The notes below the pieces were generated by a model. It saw only the letters and a list, made by a program, of their open reading frames with translations, was not told where the DNA came from and ran no database searches. This document shows, piece after piece, positions 18,003-27,873 of a DNA stretch of 64,000 bases. The first letter of the stretch is position 1, and the number at the start of each line of letters is the position of its first letter. Both the position numbers and the translations under genes were made by a program. Source of the stretch: Planctomycetaceae bacterium (GTDB taxonomy: Bacteria > Planctomycetota > Phycisphaerae > Phycisphaerales > UBA1924); assembly GCA_021294835.1 (NCBI GenBank), contig JAJTDF010000002.1:32821-96820 (forward strand), given 5' to 3'.

Positions 18003-19409
18003 TCAGGCCGGCCGAGCCCGAATGGTGACCACGCAGGCGGACTGGCCATGGACGAACACGCCGTCACCAACGGGACCGATCTCACCGGCGGCAAACACCC
18101 CGGCGAGGGGAACCAGGGCGGCGGGCCCCGCGGGGGCGCCGGCCTTGGCCAATTGCTCACCGGCGGGCGGTTCGGCAAAGGCCCGCTGCACGGCGGCTGC
18201 GTCGTGGTGCATGGTCTTGAACAGTCTGCTGCCCCGGGCATTGCAGGAGATGAGCAACGCCCCCTCCGGCGGGCCGTGGAGAGACTGACCGTCGAGCAGC
18301 ATGGCCAGATCAGCATCGGCCGCATCGGCATCACGAACGGCGAAGCGGACGGTCGTCCCGACGGGCACCGGCTCAGCAACCACCAGCGAACCGTCTTTCT
18401 CGACCACGCCGACGACGTTGCGAATGAGGTAGTCGCCCGGGCCGAAGCGTTCCTTGTACTCGTCGATGACGCGGCCGATCATCAGGCCCTGCACGGCCTG
18501 CTGCCGCTTGGCATCGTCCATGGGCTCGATCAAATCGTGCAGGGCCTCAAGTGCCGGACGACCGCCGAGTCGGCGGATGATCTGGCCCTTGGCGGACGTG
18601 ACAACGGTGTTGGGGCCGATCATCCGGCATCCCTGGCTGACCAGTGCATCCAGCCGGACAGCGCCGGAGAAGCTCATGCCGACGTAGCCCCGGTCATACA
18701 TGCGGCCGTTGAGCAGCAGCGTGTTGCCGCCGAGTTTGCCGGACGCCGACCCGAGAGCGCCGAAGATGGGGCCCCGCCGCCCGGCCGGATCATCGCCGGA
18801 CTGCGAAACCGACGAATGGCTGCTGGCCGGGCCTGCCCCCCCGGGAGAACACATGACGCGGGCGCGGGAGATCGCGTGGAGCACCGGATCAATGGGGCCC
18901 GACAGCGGATCAGCGAAGATCAATGTTCCCCGGTGCCCGACGCTCATGCCGACCGCATCGGCGACAGCGGCCAGATCAAGCTCGTGGTGGTCGTAGTGCT
19001 CCTCGGGCTGGCCCCGGAGGCCGGCGGGCATCTCCTCAGCGGCGAACGGGCTGATCGCGACGCCGGGAAGGCTGGCGGCCAGCAGCGAAACCGCCGGCGT
19101 GGCTTCCAGTTCGGTCCGACCGGAGATCACCCCTTCGCCGGCCATGGCAATGATCGCTCGCGGCGCAAGGCGACGCATGATGGCCTCGCCAATGCGGCCG
19201 ATGGCCTGCGCGTGGGCGGCGGACACGAATACGACCGCGAGGTCGGCGATCGGCTGCCCCTTTTCGATCAGTCCGGCAAGCGCGGCTTCCGCGGCCCGCT
19301 CAGCAATGGAGGTGCTGTCGCTTCCGGCGACGGCCCCCATGGCACAGGCCAGTTGGCGGGTAACGCCTGGGACCGAGTGCATCGGGTCGGCATCGCCTTG
19401 CTTTCGCAT
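18003..19409 (-). CDS. FIST-domain sensory protein
   Basis: Protein of about 468 residues with an N-terminal FIST_N domain (about 20-230; ADLAVVFVSAAHA, then IAMAGEGVISG) and a C-terminal FIST_C domain (about 240-440; EYKERFGPGDYLIRNVVGV and GALLISCNARGSRLF). FIST domains are thought to bind small ligands and occur alone or with histidine kinases and cyclic-di-GMP enzymes. The start is uncertain: TTG at 19415 has the best spacing to GGAG, ATG at 19409 is listed here, and ATG at 19382 is also possible. No partner signalling gene is adjacent. Confidence 0.85.
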   Translation of the reverse strand: MRKQGDADPMHSVPGVTRQLACAMGAVAGSDSTSIAERAAEAALAGLIEKGQPIADLAVVFVSAAHAQAIGRIGEAIMRRLAPRAIIAMAGEGVISGRTELEATPAVSLLAASLPGVAISPFAAEEMPAGLRGQPEEHYDHHELDLAAVADAVGMSVGHRGTLIFADPLSGPIDPVLHAISRARVMCSPGGAGPASSHSSVSQSGDDPAGRRGPIFGALGSASGKLGGNTLLLNGRMYDRGYVGMSFSGAVRLDALVSQGCRMIGPNTVVTSAKGQIIRRLGGRPALEALHDLIEPMDDAKRQQAVQGLMIGRVIDEYKERFGPGDYLIRNVVGVVEKDGSLVVAEPVPVGTTVRFAVRDADAADADLAMLLDGQSLHGPPEGALLISCNARGSRLFKTMHHDAAAVQRAFAEPPAGEQLAKAGAPAGPAALVPLAGVFAAGEIGPVGDGVFVHGQSACVVTIRARPA

Positions 19410-19517
19410 CCGCAACTGTATGGAGCTCCTCTCGGCAGGTGCCCCCGATTGGGGGAAAACACGAGGGCGACCTCACTACCATCAAGCGACAGTTCACCCC
19501 GAAGCAGGGAGCCTTGC

Positions 19518-20027
19518 ATGTCTCGTTTCTCGATTGTTCTGGCGGTCTATGCGGTGTGTGTGATCGTCTGCGGCCTCTGGGCGTTCTTCGCGGCGCCCGA
19601 GGGCGCCAACCCGACGACGGCACTGATCGCCACCGGGGCGATCGGAGCGATTGCGCTGGCTCTGGGCGGGGCGATCGCCGGGCTGCGATCGCGACCCAAA
19701 GCGGCGCGTGTGGCCCGTATGGCGGCTGTGCTGGTGGTGGTGTTCTTTGCGGTGATGGTGGGCTCGCTGGGCATCAAGCGGGGTGATGGCGTGGAGGCTC
19801 ACCGGCAGGCGATGGCCGAGTGGCGCGAGCAGACCATGGGCGGGAAGATGGAGGACACGCCCGCCAACCGCGAGCAGTTCTTCAAGGCCAAGGGGGCGCC
19901 GGAGCGGGATCTGACGTATCTGCGAAACACGCTGTATGCTGTGTCGGGGCTGAGCGTGCTGGCGGCCGGGGCGTTGCTGTTCATGAACAGCAGCGGCGGG
20001 CGGGCAACGGCCGGCGGGAAGCCCTGA
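19518..20027 (+). CDS. Small membrane protein, TMEM14-like (tentative)
   Basis: Protein of 169 residues with four hydrophobic segments (about 4-24, 34-55, 68-86 and 145-160). The first two, around a Gly/Ala-rich turn (ALIATGAIGAIALALGG), loosely resemble TMEM14/UPF0136 proteins. The region 95-140 is soluble and charged. GGGAG six bases before the ATG supports the start. It stands alone, diverging from the FIST gene. Function unknown. Confidence 0.7.
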   Translation: MSRFSIVLAVYAVCVIVCGLWAFFAAPEGANPTTALIATGAIGAIALALGGAIAGLRSRPKAARVARMAAVLVVVFFAVMVGSLGIKRGDGVEAHRQAMAEWREQTMGGKMEDTPANREQFFKAKGAPERDLTYLRNTLYAVSGLSVLAAGALLFMNSSGGRATAGGKP

Positions 20028-20199
20028 CGTTTGGACGGCGACCGGTTCCAGGACCAGCACAGCCCGAGTGTGGACGACGCCATGCGAGCGGCCTTGAGTT
20101 GCCGCAGCGTGAACCGTTCGATGCGGACGGGGCCGCCGGGCGTGCAGGGGCGGCCCGTGCACGCAGGTGGTGAGCAGTTGGCAAGCAGTTGGTGAGCCC

Positions 20200-21357
20200 A
20201 TGAGCGATGTGACCAGCGTCCGACCGTTGCCCAAGATCCAGCGTCTGGTGGTCAAGATCGGCTCGGCGGTGGTTGCGCCCGGCGGTTCGCTGGATCAGGC
20301 GTCGGTGGATCGGCTGGCCGATGACGTGGCGGCGGTGCGGCGGATGGGCGTGCAGGTGACGCTGGTGTCCTCCGGGGCGATCGCCAGCGGGTTTCGGCTG
20401 CTGGGGCTGACGGCCCCCCCCACTTCGATTGAACTCAAGCAGGCGGCGGCGGCGGTGGGCCAGCAGCGGCTGATGGCGGCGTGGGCGGCGGCCCTCGGCA
20501 GGCACGGGCTGACGGTCGGCCAGTTGCTGCTGACCTCTGATGACATGCTGGCGCGTCGGCGGTACCTCAACGCCCGGCACACGCTGGCGCAGTTGCACCA
20601 GCACGGGGTGGCGCCGGTCATCAACGAGAACGACTCGGTGTCCTACGACGAGATCCACTTCGGCGACAACGACGCGCTGTCGGCCTATGTCTCGGGTCTG
20701 GTGGACGCGGACTTGCTGCTGATTCTCTCGCGGGCCAGGGGGCTGTACGCGGAGGGTGACGAGAATCGGGTGATTCCGCTGGTGCGGCTGGGCGGGGATG
20801 CGGAGATCGCCGGGCTGTCTCGGCACGTGACGGACACCAAGACGCTGACGGGCGTGGGCGGCATGGCCAGCAAACTGACGGCGATCGGCGTGGCGTGGAA
20901 ACTCGGCGTGCCGGCGCTGATCGCCGGCGGGGATGAACCGGGGGTGATGGGCCGCGTGCTGAGCGGGGAGAACCTGGGAACGCTGTTCCTGCCGGTGGAC
21001 GCGCAAGCGCCCAGCCGCCGGAAGGCGTGGATCATGAGCACCGTGCGTTCGGCCGGGACGGTGCGGGTGGATGCGGGGGCGGCCAGGGCGGTGGTGAGCC
21101 GCCGTGCCAGTCTGCTGCCCAGCGGCGTGACAGCGGTGAGCGGAACCTTTGAACGCGGGGAGCCGGTGGACGTGTGCGGACCGGACGGGGTGGTGATCGC
21201 CCGGGGCCTGACGGCGTACGCGTCGGAGCAGATCGCACGGATCAAGGGTCTGGCGTCGGACAAGATCGCGACAACGCTGGGCCAGCATCTCGGGGACGAG
21301 GTGATCCATCGCGACGACCTGGCGGTGCTGACCAGCGGCGGCGGAGGGACGGCGTGA
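20200..21357 (+). CDS. proB: Glutamate 5-kinase ProB
   Basis: Protein of 385 residues. It phosphorylates glutamate with ATP, the first step of proline synthesis. The amino-acid-kinase domain has VVKIGSAVVAPGG at the start, VTLVSSGAIASG, INENDSVSYDEI and FGDNDALSAYV. A C-terminal PUA domain (about 295-375) is also present, as in long ProB proteins. The ATG at 20200 agrees with the family N-terminus. The last base of its stop codon is the first base of the proA start, so the two enzymes are translationally coupled. Confidence 0.96.
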   Translation: MSDVTSVRPLPKIQRLVVKIGSAVVAPGGSLDQASVDRLADDVAAVRRMGVQVTLVSSGAIASGFRLLGLTAPPTSIELKQAAAAVGQQRLMAAWAAALGRHGLTVGQLLLTSDDMLARRRYLNARHTLAQLHQHGVAPVINENDSVSYDEIHFGDNDALSAYVSGLVDADLLLILSRARGLYAEGDENRVIPLVRLGGDAEIAGLSRHVTDTKTLTGVGGMASKLTAIGVAWKLGVPALIAGGDEPGVMGRVLSGENLGTLFLPVDAQAPSRRKAWIMSTVRSAGTVRVDAGAARAVVSRRASLLPSGVTAVSGTFERGEPVDVCGPDGVVIARGLTAYASEQIARIKGLASDKIATTLGQHLGDEVIHRDDLAVLTSGGGGTA

Positions 21358-22622
21358 TGGACGCACAGACGTTGAGCATTGAACAGTTGGCCCGGGCTGC
21401 CAGGCGGGCGGCGACGGCGGTGGCGACGCTGACCACCGAGCGGAAGAACCAGACACTGCTGGCGCTGGCCGCGAGACTGGCCCAGCGGCAGGATGCGATT
21501 CTGCAGGCCAACGCGCAGGACCTTCAACTGGCCGAAGCGGCCGGGCTGGCCAGCGCCAAGTTGCAGCGTCTGCGGCTGACCGCTTCGGGTCTGGGGCAGT
21601 TGTGCGACGGGCTGCGGCAGGTGGCGGCGCTGCCGGACCCGGTGGGGGCGGTGGTCAAGGGGTGGACGGCGCCGTCGGGCATGCTCGTGAGCAAGGTGCG
21701 GACGCCCCTGGGGGTGATCTGCATGATCTACGAGGCCAGACCGGGCGTGACGGTGGACGCGTTTGCGTTGTGCTTCAAGTCGGGCAACGCGTGCATCCTC
21801 AAGGGCGGCAAGGAGGCGCACCACAGCAACACGCTGCTGGCGGCGATCGTGCGGGAGACGCTCACGGAGCAGGGCGTGCCCCCGGAGGCGATGACGGCGT
21901 TCACGTCGTCATCTCGCGACGAGCTTCGCGAACTGTTGCGGCAGGACGCATCGATCGACCTGGTGATCCCGCGCGGCGGGCACGAACTGATCCGCTTTGT
22001 GGCCGAGCACTCGCGGATCCCCACCGTGCAGCACTATCAGGGCGTGTGCCACATCTTCGTGCATGAGCGGGCCGACCTGGAGCAGTCGCTGCGGGTGTGC
22101 CTGACGGCCAAGACCTCGGCCCCGGCGACGTGCAACGCCGCGGAATGCGTGCTGGTGGACCGGGCGGTGGCGGAGCGGTTTGTGCCGGACCTGCTGCGGG
22201 CGTATGGGCAGGCGGGCGTGGAGGTTCGAGGGGACGAGCAGGTGGCGCGGCTGGGCGCGGGGATGGCCCATGTGCGGCCGGCCGGACCGGAGGACTTCGG
22301 CCGGGAGTTCCTGGACCTGATCGTGGCGATGCGGGTGGTGGACGGGCTGGAGGGCGCCATCGAGCACATCGGGCGGTACACCTCCAACCACAGCGAGGCG
22401 ATCCTCACCGAGGACCAGGCGACGGCGACGGCTTTCACGCAGCGGGTGCAGGCCTCATGCGTGCTGGTGAACGCGAGCACGCGGATGAACGACGGCTTTG
22501 CGCTGGGGCTGGGGGCCGAGATCGGCATCTCGACCACGCGGGTGCACGCGTATGGGCCGATGGGGCTGGAGGAGTTGACGACGCAGCGGTACGTGGTGGA
22601 GGGGTCGGGCCAGACGCGGTGA
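21357..22622 (+). CDS. proA: Gamma-glutamyl phosphate reductase ProA
   Basis: Protein of 421 residues of the aldehyde dehydrogenase superfamily, the second enzyme of proline synthesis, reducing glutamyl phosphate with NADPH. Marks are PLGVICMIYEARPGVT, the region around ILKGGKEA, and the catalytic Cys in TSAPATCNAAECVLVD. The C-terminus has FALGLGAEIGISTTRVHAYGP (in two parts), as in the family. Overlaps proB by one base (TGATG). Confidence 0.96.
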   Translation: MDAQTLSIEQLARAARRAATAVATLTTERKNQTLLALAARLAQRQDAILQANAQDLQLAEAAGLASAKLQRLRLTASGLGQLCDGLRQVAALPDPVGAVVKGWTAPSGMLVSKVRTPLGVICMIYEARPGVTVDAFALCFKSGNACILKGGKEAHHSNTLLAAIVRETLTEQGVPPEAMTAFTSSSRDELRELLRQDASIDLVIPRGGHELIRFVAEHSRIPTVQHYQGVCHIFVHERADLEQSLRVCLTAKTSAPATCNAAECVLVDRAVAERFVPDLLRAYGQAGVEVRGDEQVARLGAGMAHVRPAGPEDFGREFLDLIVAMRVVDGLEGAIEHIGRYTSNHSEAILTEDQATATAFTQRVQASCVLVNASTRMNDGFALGLGAEIGISTTRVHAYGPMGLEELTTQRYVVEGSGQTR

Positions 22623-22658
22623 GTGAGATCCGCTCACCCACCGTGGGCGGGGTGCGGC

Positions 22659-22997
22659 TTATGCGTGGTCATCGCGAACGAAACGCAACGGGAAGCCGGT
22701 GGAGGTGTGCGCCACCACCGGGCGGTGGCACGGCTGCTCGGCGGGAGCGGCATCGGGCGTGGAATCCTCCGAGGGCGCGGGCTGCATGGCGGCCAGGGCG
22801 GCGTCCTGCTCGCTGAGGATCTGCCGGAGCAAGCGGTCGACGATGCGCTCCAGCACATGCTCGGGGATCTTCACGTGCGACTCGGCGCCGGCGGCGACAC
22901 CGCGGCGGCGGCGGACGGTGCGGGCGGCCTGGGCACGCGCGGCGTCAAGCCGCTCCATGGCCTGGCGATAGGTTTCAGGTACGCGGTTCTGGTCCAT
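22659..22997 (-). CDS. Hypothetical protein, 112 residues
   Basis: Begins MDQNRVPETYRQAMERLDAA and is mostly helical in the first two thirds, with a basic RRRR patch, ending in a Pro-rich tail and STGFPLRFVRDDHA. No membrane segment or recognised family. GGAG eight bases before the ATG and convergent orientation to proA support it as a gene; the opposite strand is also open over this stretch but lacks a ribosome site. Function unknown. Confidence 0.6.
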   Translation of the reverse strand: MDQNRVPETYRQAMERLDAARAQAARTVRRRRGVAAGAESHVKIPEHVLERIVDRLLRQILSEQDAALAAMQPAPSEDSTPDAAPAEQPCHRPVVAHTSTGFPLRFVRDDHA

Positions 22998-23102
22998 GCG
23001 TGAAGCTCCGTACACGCCGATGAACGATCCATCATCACAGTTCAAGCGGTCGGCTCCGCCGGCCGCGGGGGTGGGACGCGGGCGCCTTTCGGCGCGACGC
23101 GT

Positions 23103-25472
23103 TCAGTCGGGCTGCTTGCCCCCTGGCGAATCGGGGCTCGCCGGCGGCGGTGCAGCGGGTGGGGGCTCCTGAGGCGGGGCGAGCAGCTCGTTCAGGCGGG
23201 CGATGGCGGCGACGAGAACCTCGTCGGTCCCGGCGGCGATGCCCTGGGGGGTTGGCGACACGGGGACGGTCGGGGGCGTTCCGACGCCGTGGTAGACCGA
23301 GCCGTCGTCATTGAGCACACGCATGCCGGTCCAGATCATGACGAACCCGCCCGGCAGCATGGTGCGGTTGATGTTGCCGTTGGTGCCAGCGGTGGTCTGC
23401 CCGATGATCTCCCCAAGGCCCAGACTGCGCACGATGCTCAGACAACTCTCAGCGTAACTGATGGCGCCCGCGTTGGTGAGGAAAGCGACCTTGCCGGCGA
23501 TGCGAGGCTGAAGCGGCGTGAGGTTCCAGAAGACCTCGGGGTTGAAGGTGAAGTTCTCGCGATCGGGCAGCGTGACAAGGGGGATGGACATGCGGAGCGT
23601 GCGGACCGGACCGGGCACGAGGTGCCGCAGCACCTGCAGGCCGGCTTCGCCGGGGTAGCCCCGCACGTCGAAGATGACCCCGCGTGCCGCCGCGACGGCG
23701 CTGCGGTGCTGGCTCCACGCGGCGGCATCGGCGCCGACGAGATCGAAGTACACGATGCCGGGAGCGACCTGCGAGCCGTTGCGGGGCAGGTTGACCGGAC
23801 GCTGGATGTGGGTGAACTGATCCAGCGGGAAGGCCGGGACAGCGACCTCGCGGGGTTCACCATCGCCGGTGCGGACGCGGACGGTGCTGGTCGGTTGGTT
23901 GAACTCGGCGGCGATGGCGGCCAGCAGGCGGTGGCGACGCCAGCCCTCGGTGGCGGCGGAGATGCGGCTGCCCAGTTCGCGGGTGATCGCGTCGATCGGC
24001 CGCTGGTCGATGGCGAGCACCACGTCGCCGGGCCGGATCTCGCCTTCGGCGGACTTGAACGGCTCGGCCGCGACCAGTGCGTCGCCGGCCCAGAGCAGAC
24101 GCAGCCCAAGCACACGACCGGGGGTGACGCTCGGGTGGCCGACGTGGCCGTGCCCGTCGTGCAGGTGGAACATCAACCGCTCAAGAACGCAGGTCTGCTC
24201 GATGGTGTCGGCGGCGAGGGCGGCAGCACCGAGCGCAGCAGCCTGGGCTGCGGGCCAGTCGGTGGTGATGGCGTCGAAGTAGGGGTAGAAGTGGTGCAGA
24301 GTGTTCCAGGCCACCAGCACCGAAGCGAGGCGAACCGAGCGGTCCTCGGCGGTGGATCGCCAGGAGAGCGGCCGCTGCGGCTGCGGGAGCGTGCCCTGTG
24401 CGGCGGGCAGCGTTTGGCCTTCGGCGGTGCAGGGCAGGGCGAGAGGGAACTCGGCCCAGAGGCCGGGGGCGAGGGTGAAGCGGTGCGGGGCGGGCACGGC
24501 GTGCTCGCCGACGGGCAGCACAGTGCGAACGCTGGCGTAGATCTGGCCGGGCCGCGGGTCGCCGGGGCCCAGGCCGTTGTGGACCCAGTGCACGGAATGG
24601 GTGTGCGGGGGAATCGCCGGCATCTCGACGGGGAAGGCGGCTGCGTCTGGCCCGTCGGTTCCAACCCGAAGCAGCGGTGCGATGGGGCTGTAGGTCTCGA
24701 CGAGTACGCGGGCGACTTCGGCGGGGGTGGCGGCGGATGCAGCGCGGTCAATGGCGGCGATCAGCAGAGCGTCCCACGGGGCGGAGACGGACTCGCTGGA
24801 TGGGTAGAAGAAGCGGACGAGGTGGTGGAGGCGGCCGGTGGCGGTGACGGTGGCGAGTTCACGGTCGTCCAGAGGGGCGGGCGGACGGCTGCCCTCAAGG
24901 GCCGAGCCCAGCACGAGCAGTTGGACGGCGGCGACTTCGATGCTGGCGTCGCCGAAGGCGAGGAAGCCCAGGGTGAGCCCTTGGGCATCGGCGGCCACCT
25001 CGCCGTCGATGCGGGCCTCCTGCCAGTTCTCGCCCCGGATGCGGCGGCCGTCCATGTTGTCAAAGAAGCCCATGCGTCCGGCCGAGCGGTCCACCCGGGC
25101 CCACATGGCGGCCTCGGCCTGACGTTCGCGGCTGAGCACGCGCACGCGGGCGGTGAGCGTGAAGCGACGCCCGGCAACGGCGGCCATCGCCTCGGACGGG
25201 AGCGCCTGCAGCAGGATGCCGTACGGTGCGGCCTGATCCGCTGCACCGCTGCGAGAGAAACGCACGGCGGGGGCGTCGGGCGATTCGCCGGGGGCCGGGG
25301 CGGTGGCCCAGCCGGGGGTGGTCAGCTGCCAGCCGGCGGGGCGACCGTCGGCCCAGGCCTGGAAGTCGCCATTGGCGATCAGTGCGGGTGCCCCGGCATC
25401 GGCGGCAAAGGTCAGCCGGCCGATGAGCAGCAAGGAAGCGATCAGCAGCATGGCGAGGCAGAGGCGACGCAT
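23103..25472 (-). CDS. Secreted S41-family peptidase
   Basis: Protein of 789 residues with a signal peptide (MRRLCLAMLLIASLLLIGRL, cleavage near AADAG). A jelly-roll or carbohydrate-binding-like domain occupies about 30-190 (IANGDFQAW opening). An S41 (tricorn/CtpA) protease follows: a PDZ-like stretch near 495-545 (GDVVLAIDQRPIDAI) and the catalytic region with Ser 672 in GAISYAES, then GQTTAGTNGNINR. This architecture is common in planctomycete secreted proteases. Ends in a Pro-rich tail. The start chosen gives an uninterrupted signal peptide. Confidence 0.85.
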   Translation of the reverse strand: MRRLCLAMLLIASLLLIGRLTFAADAGAPALIANGDFQAWADGRPAGWQLTTPGWATAPAPGESPDAPAVRFSRSGAADQAAPYGILLQALPSEAMAAVAGRRFTLTARVRVLSRERQAEAAMWARVDRSAGRMGFFDNMDGRRIRGENWQEARIDGEVAADAQGLTLGFLAFGDASIEVAAVQLLVLGSALEGSRPPAPLDDRELATVTATGRLHHLVRFFYPSSESVSAPWDALLIAAIDRAASAATPAEVARVLVETYSPIAPLLRVGTDGPDAAAFPVEMPAIPPHTHSVHWVHNGLGPGDPRPGQIYASVRTVLPVGEHAVPAPHRFTLAPGLWAEFPLALPCTAEGQTLPAAQGTLPQPQRPLSWRSTAEDRSVRLASVLVAWNTLHHFYPYFDAITTDWPAAQAAALGAAALAADTIEQTCVLERLMFHLHDGHGHVGHPSVTPGRVLGLRLLWAGDALVAAEPFKSAEGEIRPGDVVLAIDQRPIDAITRELGSRISAATEGWRRHRLLAAIAAEFNQPTSTVRVRTGDGEPREVAVPAFPLDQFTHIQRPVNLPRNGSQVAPGIVYFDLVGADAAAWSQHRSAVAAARGVIFDVRGYPGEAGLQVLRHLVPGPVRTLRMSIPLVTLPDRENFTFNPEVFWNLTPLQPRIAGKVAFLTNAGAISYAESCLSIVRSLGLGEIIGQTTAGTNGNINRTMLPGGFVMIWTGMRVLNDDGSVYHGVGTPPTVPVSPTPQGIAAGTDEVLVAAIARLNELLAPPQEPPPAAPPPASPDSPGGKQPD

Positions 25473-25711
25473 GATGTGGGCTGGGGGTGGGACAGGGGCT
25501 TGGCGAGAGGCAGGCGCAGCAGGGCGGCGGCCGCGAGCGCCCGACGTCGGACACAGGAACATGCGGCCGGGCCGCGGGCAGTTTAACCGCTTTCAAGGTT
25601 TCGCCAAGTGCCCATCCTGCCGAGCTTGTGCAGATTCTCCAGATTTCGATCTGCCGCCGCGTGTTCTCGGGCGGGGCAAGGTCCGAAGATGTGCCGGCGG
25701 TCGGGAGAGGT

Positions 25712-27154
25712 TCAGGTTGTGGGGCGGGCGGCGTCAGGGGCGAGCCGCCAGGCGGCGCCGGCGCGTTCAACCCGGCGGTAGAGGGTGTCGCGCTCAACGG
25801 GGATGCCCCCGGCCTCGCGAATGGCCTTGCAGAGCGACCAGACGTTGACCTCCTGATGGGTGGAGGCTCCGCCGACCTTGGTGATGTCGTACCACACGAC
25901 GGTGCCGTCGATGTCGTTGGCGCCGGCCTGGAGCATGAGCTGCGCCATGGGCAGCGTCTGCATGATCCAGAAGGCCTTGACGTGGGGGAAGTTGTCGAGC
26001 ATCAGCCGGGCGACGGCGATGGTGCGGAGGTTTTCCATGCCGCTGGGGCCGGGGAGATGCTCCAGTTCGCTGCCGTCGGGGAAGAAGGGCAGCGGGATGA
26101 TGGTCTGGAAGTAGCCGCCCCGGGCGTTCATCTCGGGGGTGGGCAGGCGAACGCCGTCGCGGGTGAGGGTGATGACGGGGACGTCGTCGCCCTCGTCGGC
26201 GGTGTAGCCGAGGTGGCCGGCGGAGGGGGAGGTGGTGTCGGCGGCGGCGGTGTGAGCGGCCGGGGCGTGGTCGGCATAGCCCAGGCGGGCCAGGGCGCGG
26301 TCCTGAGCGCGACGCAGCATGTCCATGTGGACCAGGCGGTCGGATCGCTGCTCGATGTGACCATAGAGCAGGGTGGCGTTGGAGTTCAGACCCAGTTCGT
26401 GGGCGACGCGGTGGACATCGAGCCAGACGTCGCTGCGGATCTTGCCCTTGTACGCCTCGTCGTGCACGCGGTCGTCGAAGACCTCGGCGCCGCCGCCGGG
26501 GAGTGAGCCCAGGCCGGCCTCCTTGAGTTGCTGCAGCACCCAGCGGATGCCGGCGGTGCGATCGGACTGCTTGTAGACCTTGGCGATCTTGGCCAGGTGC
26601 ACGATCTCAACGGCGGTGAAGGCCTTGACGTGCAGATCGCTGCCCAGTTCGCGGGCAGTCTGGCGGATGGTGCGGACCAGTTCGGGGTAGTAATCCCACG
26701 GCAGATACGGGTGCAACCCGCCGACCGAGTGCATTTCAGTCGCACCGCTCTCAACGGCCCGCCGGACCTCGTCGCGGACATACGCCATGTCGCGGGTGTA
26801 CGCGCCGTCCTGATCCTGCTTGCGGTAGAACTCGCAGAACTTGCAGGAGAGGGCGCAGACGTTGGAGTAGTTGAGGTGGCGATTGATGTTGTAGTAGACC
26901 ACGTCGCCGTGCAGGCGACGCCGGACCCAGTCGGCCATCATGCACACCGACCAGACATCGGGCGTGGAGAACAGGGTCCCGCCGTCCTGCAGCGTCAGCC
27001 GTTCACCCCGGGCGACCTTGGCGGCCAGGGGCCGCAGGGCTGGGTCAGCGCCGGGGCCGAGCACCAGAGTGCCGCCGTCGGCCCCGGGCAGATCAGCGCC
27101 GGGGCGGTGCGACGGGGTGGCGGACGGCGATGCTGGCGCGACGGCGGTGGGCAT
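25712..27154 (-). CDS. mqnE: Aminofutalosine synthase MqnE (radical SAM)
   Basis: Protein of 480 residues. The cluster CALSCKFCEF (Cys 100, 104, 107) is the radical-SAM CX3CX2C motif; HLNYSNVC and the later GGLHPYLPWDYY are typical of the menaquinone radical-SAM enzymes MqnE/MqnC. MqnE joins 3-carboxyvinyloxybenzoate to SAM in the futalosine pathway. Length exceeds the usual 370-390 residues by an N-terminal extension of about 50 and an Ala/Thr/Asp-rich insert at about 295-345. MqnC is the main alternative. A possible operator lies just upstream (27193-27222). Confidence 0.85.
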   Translation of the reverse strand: MPTAVAPASPSATPSHRPGADLPGADGGTLVLGPGADPALRPLAAKVARGERLTLQDGGTLFSTPDVWSVCMMADWVRRRLHGDVVYYNINRHLNYSNVCALSCKFCEFYRKQDQDGAYTRDMAYVRDEVRRAVESGATEMHSVGGLHPYLPWDYYPELVRTIRQTARELGSDLHVKAFTAVEIVHLAKIAKVYKQSDRTAGIRWVLQQLKEAGLGSLPGGGAEVFDDRVHDEAYKGKIRSDVWLDVHRVAHELGLNSNATLLYGHIEQRSDRLVHMDMLRRAQDRALARLGYADHAPAAHTAAADTTSPSAGHLGYTADEGDDVPVITLTRDGVRLPTPEMNARGGYFQTIIPLPFFPDGSELEHLPGPSGMENLRTIAVARLMLDNFPHVKAFWIMQTLPMAQLMLQAGANDIDGTVVWYDITKVGGASTHQEVNVWSLCKAIREAGGIPVERDTLYRRVERAGAAWRLAPDAARPTT

Positions 27155-27192
27155 GGGTGGATCGTGGCTCGAGGCGAAGCGGGCGGAGGCTA

Positions 27193-27222
27193 TTTTCAGT
27201 TGTTTCTGAAAACTTGATAATA
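27193..27222 (-). promoter_or_regulatory. Candidate promoter and operator of mqnE
   Basis: On the minus strand a TATTAT box (27217-27222) is followed by a perfect 7-base inverted repeat, TTTTCAG-N6-CTGAAAA (27193-27212), 39 bases before the mqnE start codon. The repeat is strikingly AT-rich for this chromosome. No convincing -35 box could be fixed. The dyad could be an operator or a weak RNA hairpin. Confidence 0.35.
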
Positions 27223-27237
27223 CGCCAGCCGATGCGG

Positions 27238-27873
27238 TCAGGCAGCGGCGCCACGCCAAGCCGGAGCCTTGGCCGGGCGGGTGACCGCAGTCGGGCGAGC
27301 GGCCTGGGAGGCCGAGCGGAGTACAGCGGACGGATCCCCGCCGGCGGCGAGCACGGCAGCGGCCAACCCGGGGCTGCTGGCGAGCTGCCAAGCAACCAGC
27401 GAGGTGTCCAGGGCATCACCCATGCCCCCGCTGGGAGCGGCCGCATGGGGCCGGGCAGCGGCCCGCTGCTGCTGGGCGGCGATCTCGCCGGCCAGCCACC
27501 GCAGCGCGGCAACGGTTCGCTCCACAAGTGTCGGGTCCGCAGCGGCGTGTGAGGCGGCCGCCAACCACGCCGCCAGCACGGCCCCGGTCACGGCCCCGCC
27601 GGCAACTTCCAATCCACAGCCGTACCCGGCCGCCATCTCCACCTCGCGCACGACGGTGGCAGCCAGTTCCTCTGCCTCGGGAGTCGGGCCGTAGCTCAGT
27701 TCCATGACCCGCTGGAGAGCCAGAGCGGGGGCCACCATCCGCAGAGAACTGGGGCGGGCCAGACGGGCACGGGCCTCGGCCGGAAGAGCACGGCCGTTGG
27801 CCAGCACGGCATCGAAGGCCTGGGCCTGACGGCCGGTGCGGATGAGCTGGACGACGCGCTTGACGGTCAACAT
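27238..27873 (-). CDS. Hypothetical protein, Ala-rich helical
   Basis: Protein of 211 residues beginning MLTVKRVVQLIRTGRQAQAF. Very rich in Ala, with several amphipathic helices and a Gly-containing hydrophobic middle (about 80-110, GYGCGLEVAGGAVTGAVLAA) that could be buried or membrane-associated. No recognised domain. AGGAG nine bases before the ATG and a promoter-like sequence further upstream support expression. Same strand as mqnE, ending 83 bases before the mqnE start codon. Function unknown. Confidence 0.7.
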   Translation of the reverse strand: MLTVKRVVQLIRTGRQAQAFDAVLANGRALPAEARARLARPSSLRMVAPALALQRVMELSYGPTPEAEELAATVVREVEMAAGYGCGLEVAGGAVTGAVLAAWLAAASHAAADPTLVERTVAALRWLAGEIAAQQQRAAARPHAAAPSGGMGDALDTSLVAWQLASSPGLAAAVLAAGGDPSAVLRSASQAARPTAVTRPAKAPAWRGAAA

